DNA from: Cercophora sp. LCS_1
Taxonomy: Eukaryota; Ascomycota; Sordariomycetes; Sordariales; Lasiosphaeriaceae
Direction: 5' to 3'
Assembly (NCBI GenBank): GCA_036250225.1
Contig: JAPZLL010000058.1
Location: 62,001 to 126,000 of the forward strand
DNA length: 64,000 nt
In this document: positions 12,771 to 23,819 of the stretch, piece after piece
How the letters are laid out: the number at the start of each line of letters is the position of its first letter
How positions within the stretch are numbered: the stretch's first letter is position 1
Made by a program: the position numbers and the translations under genes
The notes under the pieces: generated by a model
Database searches by the model: none
What the model saw: only the letters and a program-made list of their open reading frames with translations
Told to the model about the DNA's origin: nothing

Positions 12771-12783
12771 CCGAGAAACACCG
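12771..12783 (-). promoter_or_regulatory. CGG-N7-CGG alternative oxidase induction motif (AIM)
   Basis: On the AOX coding strand the sequence reads CGG, seven bases (TGTTTCT), CGG, at -81 to -93 from the ATG. In Neurospora crassa the motif of two CGG repeats spaced by 7 bp is needed for aod-1 induction and is bound by the zinc-cluster pair AOD2/AOD5. Spacing and repeat orientation match exactly here. Function in this organism is inferred. Confidence 0.65.
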
Positions 12784-13319
12784 AAAGATTTATACCATAA
12801 GTCCCGGAAATTATTTCTTTCATTCCGAGGAAAATGAAGAATGCTGGCATCCGGATTTGCCCGCAGCATCGGGTATTTGCAGTGCTCAGTAAGCACTCGG
12901 CCCCTGGAGGGAAACCAGCGCGGCGACCACTCAGTAGCCGTCCCTGGGAAAATCGCATCTCCGATGGACGAGGCCGTGGAATAAAACGGCTCGGACCGGC
13001 GAAGAAGACACAACGTGGAAAAGCCCTTTGTTTCACGAGGCTGTGTCTGCTCGTCAGCTGGACCGCTGAGCAAGGAATCGGGAAGTATCGGGCCAGGCTT
13101 CGACATAGCGCTCCGTTGCATTTTCGGTGAGCCAGACCTGCTGGGGACCGCAGATGCAGATGACTCAAGTTCTTGGCTGAGCAGGGAGCAAAACCATCTT
13201 CCAGCATATTTGTCCCGACCTTATCCCTCGCCAGAGATCTTAGTCGCTTTTGGGGCTAGAGGCTCAAGTGGTGTGACGAAAGAGTCGGATTCCAAACTTG
13301 GGATGGTACAAAAAAGACC

Positions 13320-13540
13320 ACATGCCTAATTTACCAACGCAGCATCAAATGGGTTTGGGGCATAGTATATTTTTTTAATAGGCATAAAGAAGATCTTTGA
13401 CACATACAGAAAGCCATTTTTAAATGTATATAAAGTATTTTAAATGCCTTCAAAATTGTATTTAGGGCCTTTTTACAAAGGAACACCCGTTCCTAATTTT
13501 TTTTTTTTCGAGCATGTAGTGATTTTGTGTAGACAATCGC
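13320..13540. other. AT-rich island
   Basis: About 220 bp that are visibly AT-rich (runs of T, TATA-like words, a poly-T stretch at about 13496-13508) inside GC-rich DNA. There is no coding potential. It could be an old RIP-mutated repeat fragment or simply promoter DNA; no terminal repeats are visible. Confidence 0.4.
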
Positions 13541-14272
13541 ACTCTATCGCCACATCACTTGAGGCTGCTGTTGAAGCCTGGCGCTCGTTCCCAATTGCTT
13601 GTCACGTTTGCGCAGGTGCATCGGAGAGGGAGGAGCGAACAAGCGTGGTGGTAGCAAGCAAGACCATACCATGGTTAGCCACCAAGGGAAATATCTAGGC
13701 AAGCTAGATAGATGCTGGATATATAGTTGATACTGCTTTCAGGGGGTCTCAACCGGTTCGTTCATTCCTATAGCCACGTAAGGTCTCGAATGGTGTTTAT
13801 GCGATCATGCGCTGTCATCTAGCACCTTCAGATATTGGTGTGCGCAACCCTAGCCGAGACTCACTCCCTCTAGACTTCAGCGGAAATATCCCGTTGACAG
13901 GGAACTTGCACGCCTCTTCCAGGTTCGTTGAGACAACTTGCCTCCTGTCGTCAAGTGGCACACTGCCCGTTGTCTGCTGGTGGGGCTTCCAGAGGGGCGC
14001 CCGATGCGGCAAAACCCCAACCCGGAGAGTGAACTCGCGGCTTTTACCTACCCACAACCTAAATTGCGGAACTTTAACCATCTTTTTCCTGCTGCCCAAC
14101 CCGGCCTACCTATTCACTCTTGAAGCCCGACACGGTTCGCCTCGCGCGCTCGAGTTAGGAAATTCCTCCTGCATCAGCGCATTCTCTCGACTCTGCTCGA
14201 TCCCTGTCGTCGAAGATTTCGACCCCGCGATCCTAGCCGAACAACCCCTCCACGATAACGCGCGACGCAACC

Positions 14273-15449
14273 ATGGCTCCTCCTAACAAACGGTGGGGTG
14301 AGTCTGCAGTCATTTCACTTTGTGCGCAACCTCGCGATCGGCCACATATCATGCCTCTACCGTGTTTTTGCTCAGATGTCCTCCGAGCATAGCGTAGTAT
14401 TCCTAGCGAGCTTTGCAATGCTAGAATCCCCACGAGCGTGGCCATTCGAATGTCTTTGTCTGGGGGCACACAATGCTATACTGATACCTTCACATTGTCT
14501 TCCTTACACTAACATGTGTCTCAGAAGAGGAAGAGGAGGATAGCTCCAGCTCTGGCACTGAATCTCCAACCACCACTGCGGCCCCCGTTTCGCGGAGAAA
14601 ATTTGACGATGAAGAGGCCGAAGATAGTGACGTATGTCTTGAGCCCCACCATTACCCCTCCACCAACCCCCACGGTAACTGACACCGTTGTGAACAGGTT
14701 TTAGACTCGTGGGATGCCGCCGAAGACTCCGAGGTCGAGCGTGAAAAAGCGAAGAAGGCTTCCGAGGCCAAGGCAAAGGCCGAGGCCGAAGCCGCCGCGA
14801 ACAAGAAGTCCAAGGCTCAACGTGTCGCCGAGCGCCAAGCTGAGCGCGCCCGCGCCCTCGCCGAGGCCGACGAGTCCAGTGATGAAGAGACAGAGGCGCA
14901 GAAGCGCGAGCGTCTCCGCCGCACCGAGAAGGAGTCGGATCTTAAGCACGCCGAGGATTTGTTTGGTGGGATTGGGATAAGCAAGCGAAGCACTCCTGGT
15001 AGCGCCGTTCCGATTAACGCCAATGATCCCAACAACACCATCGATCTGGCTACCCTGCCCATCTTCAAGCCTACTACAAAGACCCAATTCGAGGCCCTCC
15101 GTACCACCCTCGTCCCGATCATTACTGCCAGCTCCAAGAAGGCTCATTACTCTTTGTTCCTCCAAGAATTCAGCAAACAGCTGGCCAAGGAGTTGCCCAG
15201 TGACCAGATCAAGAAGATTGCCAGCACCTTGACAGCTTTGGGCAACGAGAAAATGAAAGAGGAGAAGGCCGCTGAGAAGGGCGGTAAGAAGAGCAAGGCA
15301 GCCAAGACGAAAACGACCCTCGCTGGCGTCAGCCGCAGCGGTACGACCGCTGATGTGAACGCCTACGAGGAGGAGTTTGGAGAGTGAGTGATCCGACCGC
15401 TGTTCTTGCCTTGAGAATGCTAACGCGCCCCAGTGATGACTTTATGTGA
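14273..15449 (+). CDS. HCR1: eIF3 subunit j (Hcr1)
   Basis: Four exons, 14273-14297, 14525-14631, 14698-15383 and 15434-15449, give 277 residues. The product is a loosely bound eIF3 subunit that acts in 40S scanning, mRNA entry-channel regulation and recycling. The protein starts MAPPNKRW, then an acidic E/D/S stretch, the 'DSWDAAEDSE' motif, a charged Lys/Ala/Glu helix, the 'HAEDLFGGIG' segment, and the helical core (LPIFKPTTKTQFEALRTTL). The last 50-nt intron (GTGAGT donor, CTAAC branch, CAG) must be removed to reach the conserved C-terminal tail DDDFM; unspliced, the frame stops at EEFGE. The first coding exon is only 25 nt and its 227-nt intron is long for this window. Confidence 0.95.
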
Positions 15450-16154
15450 AGAGCTCAACGAAGTGACGAGGAGCTGCCCATTTGACTTCCCGCCTTGGGT
15501 TTCCCTGCCCAGTGGGGACGGTCCGGGGGTGAGCTGTCGGCCGGACAGATAATCTCGCCCAACACCCTGGGATATCTCCCTTGGGGGCATCGGGGGTGGT
15601 TTCCGACCCCGGCCGGGGATGCTGAGTTTTCCGCGCCCGGGTGGAGGTTGCATGAGCGGGAAAGTTGGCATGCATCAAAAGGTGGTCGAATGGTGAGGCA
15701 ACGAGGTGGCAGCGGAGCCAGGGGTAGGGTGAGCATGGGTTCGACATTAGAAAACACACGGAGTTCATTTAGACGCTTCTAAACCCCATAGGATTGAGGT
15801 TCTTTCTCGATGCTTTGTTACGAGAGACATTAGATCTTCACTCCTCAGTGGTATGGGAGACGGGGTAGCCGCTGTGATTTCACAATCGAGGCTCTGCCAC
15901 CATGCCTGATTTTTTTTTTTTTTTTTTTTAGGAAGGATGGAACCCGTCGCTCATCCCTCGTTCTCGTTGCCATCGTGATCTGCCGTGCGATGAAAAGAAG
16001 CCGATAAACCATCCCTGTCATATTCTCCGTTGTAGCCAAACGCCGACGTCCCGACCTTGCTCCGAGCCCTTTTCCAAGTCGAGCTGTTTTGATCCCCGTA
16101 TAATACATATATGGTCATAGAGAAGAGAAGAGAACACATACAAGAAAGGCTCGC
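15450..16154. other. Intergenic region between convergent genes
   Basis: 705 bp holding the 3' ends of eIF3j and MDM31. A T20 tract runs at 15910-15929. No gene seen. Confidence 0.5.
15910..15929. repeat. Poly-T tract (20 T)
   Basis: Homopolymer of 20 T on the plus strand in the region between convergent genes. It might be a retroposed poly-A remnant or simple repeat; no flanking element is recognisable. Confidence 0.9.
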
Positions 16155-18492
16155 CTACATTAAATCACCAGCTACGCCCGCGAGGAGGGCATGAATGACG
16201 AGACTGACAGTCCAGAGGCCAACGCGCTTGAAGCGTCTGACGCGGCTTTGCTGGTCCTCAACATCCTTAGCAAAGGCCGAATAAACCTCGGCGCTCGTGT
16301 CATCCAAGAGCCCACAGTCCCACACTGTCCAGGAACCATCGAAGTCAGACAGACGTTTGACGATTCGGCAGTTGATCGGTATGTATGTTCTCTTGGCGTT
16401 GATGTACGCTACAATAGGGCGGACAAGGGCTTGGTTCACATAGCTAATATGTGGGTTGTTGAAGAGGGGAACAGCGGCACGCACATCGTTGAGGTGTATC
16501 CGCATGTCCATGACCATATATGAAGCTGGCGACTCTTTTGGGACGAATGGTGGTTCGTGGGTCTCGTGCGGGTGAACATCATCTGATAGTGCCCGCAGGC
16601 TGCTGTGCATTGGTTGGGAGTGGGTGTTGTCGATGACGTCGCTGTCACGCTCTCGGCTTCGACCTCCGCTGTTATCCAGGATCCGAAGATAGCGGTTGCT
16701 CGTGACGGCCTCTTCCATTTTGTCGTAAAATTCGGCCACAACTTTCCCGATACCTTCCTCTACCTCTGCAGGAAACATGACATCGGCTACAATGTCGACG
16801 TTCCCTTCGTATATCCACCCAAATGGGCCGTCCAGACCACGGTTTAGATGGTCGATTTTGAGCCCATCAATCCGGCATCTGGAGAACTTCTTCCATGCAA
16901 ACTGATCGGGACGGCCATCATCAGATGACGAACCACCATGCACTTGTCGGGGGTGGATGGTAAATAGCGAGCCGTCGAACGAGCCAGACATGTGCGAAGC
17001 TGAGAGGAAATCGTAAAATAGCCATTGCTTCCGCAGCTGCGGAAGTTCGCAGGCGAAGATCGAAGCCGAAAAGGGGCGGAACCCACCAGGCTGGTGCACC
17101 GTGACCATGAGATCCTCGAGCCTGAAATGATCTAACTCGAAATCACCAGGGCTATGCTCATGTCTGAACGAAAGAGGGTCTTCGGCGTCGGCAGACCACT
17201 CGACGGATGTTCGGTCAACCACGCCTCGCACGCCTTTAACCTCGACATCCTTCAGGAGCCCCTTGCCATTCCACCACTTGACGAACGATAAGGTGACATT
17301 GACGGTGTCAATAGTAAGGTCGAATTGCGTGTAGTTGCCATCGTCCTCCTCAATTATTTCGACCGTCTCATCTTCATCGCTGCTGGCGAACAACCCAACG
17401 GTAGCCTCATGCTCTGCCTGTCGAGCCGCAGCGGCTTCGGCCGCGGCGTTAGAGGAGCCCTTCTTCACCGTCGATCTGATCTGACCGGGCCTTCGAGACA
17501 CAAAGACGTTTCTGAAGGTAATGACACCGTCTCCCCACTTGGGCACAATTGCGGATTCAAAAACAACTGTCAAACCTGCCGACTGTGTCAAGTAATCCCC
17601 AATCCACTTGGCGAGTGTTTCTGGAGGTTGTAAGCTTTAGAACAACGTATCTTACAAGAGTCATACCTTGGGCGAAAACCGTGTTGATGGTGAAAATTAG
17701 AAGTGAGAAGAAGGTAGTCGTGCCAACCAAGATCCACACCAAGTGGCCAAATAAAAACCACGACACAAATGCGCCCCATTCATCCGCGTTCCATGGGCGC
17801 ATGCTTCTAATAGAGAACCATTTGAAGCGTACTCTGAGTCTCTGTCGAAACCCATTGGCTGCTGCAAGGAGCTCCTCTTTGGTCGGTCGATGGGGGAGAT
17901 GGAGATACTTGGTCATCGAATCCGTGAGAGACCCATGCTCCGATGATGGTTGTTCGGGGGTTTGTTTGGCATCGGAACGGTTTCCAGTCGACCTTTGCTC
18001 CTCCACCTTATTCGAGTTGGCGGGGACCTTTGTATCGCCATCTTTTCTTGCGCTCGAGCTACTCGCTCTTTTTCCTGATCCGGGAAAGCCCCGAGCGGGC
18101 TGTTGAAACCCAGAGCCCCAGAGTTGTCGGGCCAAACTGCTTATTTTGGCTCTTTGTATAGCATTTCCAGAAAACGCAGAGTCGGCTACTGCTGTGCACG
18201 CTGTCACCACTGATGCCGTCGAAGAAGGACTTGAGCTCAGCCCAATCAAAAGCAGACCGCCTCCTGAGGTGCAGCTTTGTCGAACATTTTTTGTCGATAA
18301 TCGAGGGGATGAGAACCGGCTGGACCATCGTGCGGATTGGCCATTGAATGTTTTCCACGGCGCACTCCCAAGTCCTACGCGGGAAAGGGACGGTTGGCGG
18401 GCTGGGAATCTTGCAGCAAGGTTGCTTGCGGAGTCTCGGATCGCGGTCCAGAACTGTCGGCCCAGCTGGGACGATGGAGCGCTAGTAGACAT
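16155..18492 (-). CDS. MDM31: Mitochondrial distribution and morphology protein, Mdm31/Mdm32 family
   Basis: Two exons, 18492-17667 and 17620-16155, with a 46-nt intron, give 763 residues. Splicing joins NTVFAQ to ETLAKWIGDYLTQSAGL, restoring the family's signature. These proteins sit in the mitochondrial inner membrane and are needed for organelle shape, mtDNA inheritance and phospholipid homeostasis. Seen: an Arg/Ser-rich presequence in the first 60 residues, a Ser/Lys-rich linker, 'MRPWNADEWGAF' leading into a hydrophobic segment at about 240-275, then the intermembrane-space domain with 'ESAIVPKWGDGVITFRNVFV', and a second hydrophobic stretch at the very C-terminus (VGLWTVSLVIHALLAGVAG). 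It shares a 417-bp divergent promoter with PNO1. Mdm31 versus Mdm32 cannot be decided by eye. Confidence 0.9.
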
Positions 18493-18909
18493 TGTTGAAA
18501 TTCATACTGGAGCATGAGAGTCGGGGGGCAACAATCATGCCATGGTTTTGGCGTGCCGTGGTGACTAGGACGACGAGGGGCTTGGGCGACGAAGAGGAGA
18601 AGTGTGCGCGGAGAGCTTGGGAGCAAGGCCTTCTTCCGTCATGACGCTAACAACACGGCTCCCGGCGATTACAAGGAAGGCTTGAACGAGGGTGGGGCAC
18701 CCGCATAAGTTATTGGTCACCCAATGGATAGGCGTGCGATAACCGGCAGACCCACGATTTTTCTGAGGATTTTCGATCCCCCACTAAGAAAATACATGGG
18801 ACTTGGGACGTTATCCGTCGGTGAACTAAGCCAGTCTCTCCCACTCGCGAATCGAGCCTCCAGCGTCATTGCCTAGATACCTCCGCGCCAAGCGATACAT
18901 ACGAGCAAA
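18493..18909. promoter_or_regulatory. Divergent promoter of MDM31 and PNO1
   Basis: 417 bp separate the two ATGs, so this stretch must carry both promoters and leaders. No specific factor site is called. Confidence 0.55.
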
Positions 18910-20020
18910 ATGCCCGCGCCCACAGCGCTCTTGAAGCCAACGGCGGCTCCCGAGGTGGTTCCGCTCCCCACACCTGAACAAGACGACACCGAGCTCGTGC
19001 TTGATGTCCAGCAGAGCGATTTCGCCGACCCGAGCGCGGCCCAGCCGACGACGGAACCCGAAGACACAGAGATGGCCGTAGACGAGGAGGGGAGGCCAAG
19101 GTTCGCGCCAGGCAAGGATGTGGTACGGAGCCTCAGGATTCATGGGGTCGAGATTCTGGGTTGACAATGGCGGCTCAGGACCCAGTTCGTCGGATCGAGA
19201 CCAGGAAAATACCGATCCCGCCAAACCGCTTGTCCGCGCTCAAGAACAACTGGTCTAAGGTATGTGTTTGGGCCCCCGTGCAGACCATTCTCTGCCATTG
19301 ATCGGCCGCAGTCATGAACCCCTTGCTGACTCTGGCACAGATGTAGGAACGCCCGTAACAAGGAAAGCCACAGACAACTGACGTCAAGATATAGATACCC
19401 TCCTCTTGTTGACCACTGCAAGCTTCAAGTTCGCATGAACGTCAAGGAAAAGAGAGTTGAGCTTCGGTCAAGCAAGTTTACCACGAGCACCGATGCCTTG
19501 CAGATGGGCGCGGATTTCGTTTCTGCGTTCGCGATGGGCTTCGATATTGACGACGCGATCGCTCTCCTTCGACTCGATTCGCTTTATATCCAGTCGTTCG
19601 ACATAAAGGATGTCCGCCAAACGCTTGGTGTGTGTCTGGTTCAAATCTAGCTTGGAACGTTGTGCTAAGATGTAGTAGGGCCGGATGCGCTTGGTCGCGC
19701 CATTGGTCGAATCGCGGGCAAGGACGGGGTATGTCATCGTCTGGGCTCCTTGACGCTGTCCGCTAACTCGACTTTCAGAAAACCAAATTTGCGATCGAGA
19801 ATGCGACGAAAACGCGAATTGTCCTTGCGGGCTCTAGAATCCACATCCTTGGCGCTTTCGAGAATATCGGAATGGCACGAGAAAGGTAAGTCACTCGGTT
19901 TTGGCCATGTTCTATTGCTGACTCTTCCTCAGTGTGGTTTCTTTAGTGCTCGGTGCCCAGCCGGGCAAGGTTTATAACAACCTGAGGATAATCTCCTCAC
20001 GGATGAAGGAAAGGTTTTAG
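18910..20020 (+). CDS. PNO1: Ribosome assembly factor Pno1 (Dim2/Rrp20)
   Basis: Seven predicted exons: 18910-19122, 19179-19259, 19341-19342, 19395-19627, 19679-19728, 19779-19885, 19933-20020; 257 residues. Pno1 is a KH-domain protein of pre-40S particles that works with Nob1 at the 3' end of 18S rRNA. After a disordered acidic N-terminus the family blocks appear in order: RKIPIPPNRLSALKNNWSK, IYPPLVDHCKLQVRMN, ADFVSAFAMGFDIDDAIALLRLD, a KH region with GRIAGKDGKTKFAIENATKT, and the C-terminus GKVYNNLRIISSRMKERF. The junction WSK-I-YPPL needs a 2-nt exon (AT) flanked by canonical introns of 81 and 52 nt; without it the frame breaks or extra residues enter. All other junctions are textbook. 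Length matches the family (yeast 274). Confidence 0.95.
19341..19342 (+). other. PNO1: Predicted 2-nt microexon of PNO1
   Basis: The bases AT sit between acceptor GCACAG (branch TTGCTGAC upstream) and donor GTAGGA. The next intron has its own branch ACTGACG and acceptor ATATAG. Together with the first base of the next exon they make the ATA isoleucine codon expected by the family between K and YPPL. Confidence 0.65.
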
Positions 20021-20331
20021 TCGAGCTGGGCATGCATTGGAAAAAGGGGCACTCTGGGGCTTTGGGGTGGGCGTTGAGGAGTAATTCGCATTGGGACATT
20101 GGGCATTCGGAATGCTTTCGTGCCACACGTCAGGGGTACATGTATGAATGATGGCGCATTAGAGAAGACGCAGAATTCATCAAAATCCCGCTTTCTAATT
20201 TGCCAGAAAGGGTGGACATCTACATTTTGACGAAGCGAAGAGGGTATCATGATATAAAAAGGTTTTGTCGTTGCCCAAGCATGAGAAGAGTGTGCCGGCG
20301 GCCCATCCATCGTGATCCCAATCTTTTATCC
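20021..20331. other. Short region between convergent genes
   Basis: 311 bp holding the 3' ends of PNO1 and the Rad60-like gene. No gene seen. Confidence 0.5.
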
Positions 20332-21754
20332 TCACTTGATATGCACCTCCAGCTGGTTGGTTTCGTCGGCGTCGATATCGGCATCCTTGATGAGTGTGTC
20401 TTCGTCCAGCATCTCTCCATCAAGGTGTATAGAAACACCTAAGTTCTCAGCAAGTTTCTGCTGCTTCTTGAATGATCTTATGAGGGCTTTCACCGTTGTG
20501 TCGTCGTGTGCGACCAGTTTCAGGGGCTCCAGGTTCTTCGCCTTGAGGACCAGCTTGATCCCCTTTCTCCTTGCTGGTTCCGGTGTCGGTTCTCGCCGAG
20601 TTTCGGCCTCAAAGTCTGCATCATAGATGCCTAACCTCTCGGCCCTCTCCCGTTCCTTCGCCTTGAGGTATTCCGCGTATTCGTCTTCGGTCCACGCCTC
20701 CAAGTGCAGTCCTCCTTTCTCGTACCCATCTCCAGACGCTATAAGGTTTCCATTCGCATCAACTTGGATGCCCAGCGCTGCGGCTGTGCTACTGCTGTAA
20801 ACTTTGTTCCCTTTCCATGTCAGGAATAGGTTCTTCTCCATGTCTTGATCGACTACAAGGGAGCTCCGCTGATGTGCAATCCATGTGTCGAGAACCACAC
20901 CAAGCCGCTGCCCAGCCTTTCGTCTGACCATAAGGGCTTTGGAGTTTTCCAATCTGGATGTTACGAGAATCGTGATGATGGCGTCTTTGTTTTCCGCCTC
21001 GAGCTCGCGGGCTTTGGCGGCCCACATGCTGAACTCATCATCCACTGGCTCTGTTTCTTCCAATTCGAGGTCGTCGTCGTCGTCGACCTCGAGTTTGGGC
21101 TTGGTCTCGATTTTGACATCATCATCACTGCTGTCAGAGATGTTAATTGGGGCCTGGGGGCTGGAGAGTAGAGCCGCGGCGGATCGCGTGTTCTGTCTTG
21201 TTTGCCTAGTGCTGGGCACTGATATTTCCGAATCTTCGTCAACCAGAACGGCCTGTTTCGTGTCCCTCGGCTTCCGTGGCGTTGGGGTTTTGTTTGACCG
21301 ATAGATCTCCTTCCCCTTGCCTTTGACATCGATGATCAGATCGTTGTCAGACGAGTCTGACAGCACAGCCGCCTTCTTGACCTCCCTCTTGATCGGGGCT
21401 TCCTTCCGTGGCGGAGACCTTGGCCAAAGGTCAGCCAACAGAAGTGAACATTATCGGCGTAACATACCTCTTGACTCTGTGGGTTTCATCGTCACTGGAT
21501 AGCGATGGCCTCCTCCGCTTGATTGGTGAGACAATCCTCCTATCCTCCTTGGCTGCCTTTTCGACTTCTTCCACGACAAGTGGAAAGACATCCTTCGATC
21601 TCCGAAAGAAGTCGAGGTCGTTATCCTCCTCTCCGTCTTTCTTGGGACTTGTGGTCGCGGCATTGTCGGTGAACACCCTCCGTTCCACTGTGCGCTTGAA
21701 TGGCAGCCTCCTTTTCTTGGGCGCCGCGCCCGGCTCTGGGTCGTTGATCGTCAT
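20332..21754 (-). CDS. SUMO-like domain protein of the Rad60/Esc2/NIP45 type
   Basis: Two exons, 21754-21468 and 21418-20332, with a 49-nt intron ending in AAG after a CTGAC branch site, give 457 residues. The N-terminal 260 residues are charged and Ser-rich, with basic patches (KKRRLPFKR, IKRRRPS) that look like nuclear signals, and DSSDN/ISDSSDDDV stretches that resemble SUMO-interacting motifs. The C-terminal 80 residues (IKLVLKAKNLEPLKLVAHDD onwards, ending LEVHIK) fit a ubiquitin/SUMO-like beta-grasp domain of the Rad60-SLD class and lack a C-terminal GG for conjugation. Rad60/Esc2 proteins act in SUMO-dependent genome maintenance; that role is inferred here. Confidence 0.82.
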
Positions 21755-22517
21755 CTTTACTCAGCGATGCCTAGGTCACAGGACGTTGCCCGAAAAAAAT
21801 GCGATATGGCCAGCCGCCGCTGCGAAGTCAAGAAGAGTAAAACTGCTTGTGGTGTTGGTGGGGTCATCGAAATCGTGACTTCGCGACGAGACGCGATCGG
21901 TGAGAGGGGCGCGTTCCACGCGAAAAGTCAATTACAACCCCAGATCTTCGTTGCGCCCAAAATAGTGGGATGCCAACCAGTGATCAGGATTACGCTTGCC
22001 TCAAAAGCTCCGACCACCACAAGGGGATCCACTAAAAAGCTCCATGATAATCGTGAACGACGATTTATTCACCATTCATACGCTTTAAATACCGACAGCG
22101 AGGAGAGTAGCTCTTGACTTCCTCTCCAGGGACTGGGGAAGATCTTAGGAGTCTGAATTCTTTGTTGCTTGAATGTCAGGCGGTGAGCCCCATCCTGGGG
22201 ACTGCCTGGGGTTGTGTGCGGGGGTGAATGTGAACCCCCTGTCCGTACCCCAATGGTGGGATTAGTGGGTCAGCCGAGGCACAGGTTGTTTCCGAGCGAA
22301 GCATCATGGGTCGACCTCCCGCGCTGAGGTGGACAACAAGCTACGACAACATGTTCTCGGACTATCGAGATCCGCTCAAGACCGGCTGAAAAACCGTTGG
22401 TTATAAGTGCGACCTTTGCACTCCTGATGCTTCCTCCCTCGATCTCGCCCCCCCAATCCTTGATTCCCTCGCATAACATCAGCATCCCTTGCACGTGCTA
22501 AGTCCACATCCGCCAAT
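21755..22517. other. Divergent intergenic region
   Basis: 763 bp between the Rad60-like and dienoyl-CoA reductase starts, expected to hold both promoters. No gene or clear motif seen. Confidence 0.5.
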
Positions 22518-23626
22518 ATGACAGTTCCCAGGTCCCAATATTTGAGTTCGTCGTGGGCGGACGGCATATTTGGTTCGTGCAGACAATTGAGTTCCCTCAA
22601 ACGTCCACTGACGCCTGCATGCAGCCAACCGGGTACTCTTCATCACGGGCGGCGCCGGTTCTATTGGCAGCGCCCAGACCCGTGCCTTCGTCCATCTAGG
22701 CGGCGACGCCTGCATCATTGGGCGCAACGTCGACAAGACGGAGGCCGCGGCGAAAGAAATTGCCAAAGTCCGACCTGGCTCCCGGGTCATTGGCATTGGT
22801 GGCGTCGATGTCCGCAATGTACGGGCCGACCCTCCCTTCATATGAGTATCTCGACTGACATCCTTCAGTTTGAAAGCCTTAAGGCCTCGGCCGAGCGCTG
22901 TGCTAAAGAGCTTGGAGGCATTGACTTTGTGGTGTATGATGTCCCTTCCCTGTCGATAAACCACCTCTAACCCTCACAAGCGCCGGTGCCGCCGGTAACT
23001 TCATTGCCCCCATCTCGGGCCTCAGCTCCAACGCATTCAAGACTGTCCTCGATATCGACACAGTCGGTACCTTCAACACGGTCAAAGCCACCATGCCCTA
23101 CCTGATTGAATCCGCCAAGAAGAATCCTAATCCCAACCCCGCCGGGACAACGGGCGGCCGTTTTCTCTCCGTCTCTGCAACCTTCCACTATACCGGAATG
23201 CCTCTGCAAACACATGTTGCAGCCGCCAAGGCCGCTATCGACTCCCTGATGGGCAGCGTGGCGCTTGAGTATGGTCCCTACGGCGTAACGGCCAACGTTG
23301 TCGCGCCCGGTGGTATCGAGGGGACTGAGGGTATGGAGCGCTTGGCCAGCAGTGAGTTGCTGAATGAGCAGAGGAAGAAGGGAGCAAGGGGTATCCCCAG
23401 CGGAAGGTGGGGAAGCGTGCGTGATATCGCGGATGCGACTGTGTATGTGTTCAGTGATGCGGGCAACTATGTAAATGGCGCCAATATTGTGGTTGACGGA
23501 GCGGCGTGGAGACGGCAAGGCGGCATGGCCGTTGGGCTGGACGCCGGGATGGAGTATCCGGACTTTTTGTTTTCGGGGGAGATTAGCAAGAACCTCAAGA
23601 GTGGGAAGAAGAGCTCCAAGCTTTAG
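22518..23626 (+). CDS. SPS19: Peroxisomal 2,4-dienoyl-CoA reductase (SDR)
   Basis: Four exons, 22518-22572, 22625-22818, 22869-22933 and 22981-23626, give 319 residues. The third intron ends in CACAAG after a CTAAC branch site. The enzyme uses NADPH to reduce 2,4-dienoyl-CoA during beta-oxidation of unsaturated fatty acids. Seen: cofactor motif FITGGAGSIG, 'IIGRNVDK', 'DFVVAGAAGNF' replacing the usual NNAG, and 'HVAAAKAAID' around the catalytic Lys. The classic YxxxK Tyr is not at its usual place, as is typical of the DECR family. The protein ends SSKL, a strong PTS1 peroxisomal signal, after a basic tail. It is convergent with the MFS gene, 193 bp away. Confidence 0.92.
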
Positions 23627-23819
23627 TTGAGGCCTTGGATATCAGACTACAGTAACTCAAGTACAGCGCATCATACTAGGTATCATGTCCAATGGCGTTG
23701 GCGCCATGTTTCGATCTTGCATCTTATTATTAGGTAGTTTGGGGGGATTTCCAGTTTAGCCACCACAGGCCGCTCCATCCATGCACAATAAACCAACAAT
23801 AGGAAATACAGAACAACGA

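Larger units (their letters stand above)
12691..14272. other. Intergenic region with AOX and eIF3j promoters
   Basis: Between two divergent genes. It contains the AIM element, a TATA-like TTTATA at about 12789-12794 and an AT-rich block at about 13320-13540. The last 450 bp are pyrimidine-rich and probably the eIF3j leader. No gene seen. Confidence 0.5.
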
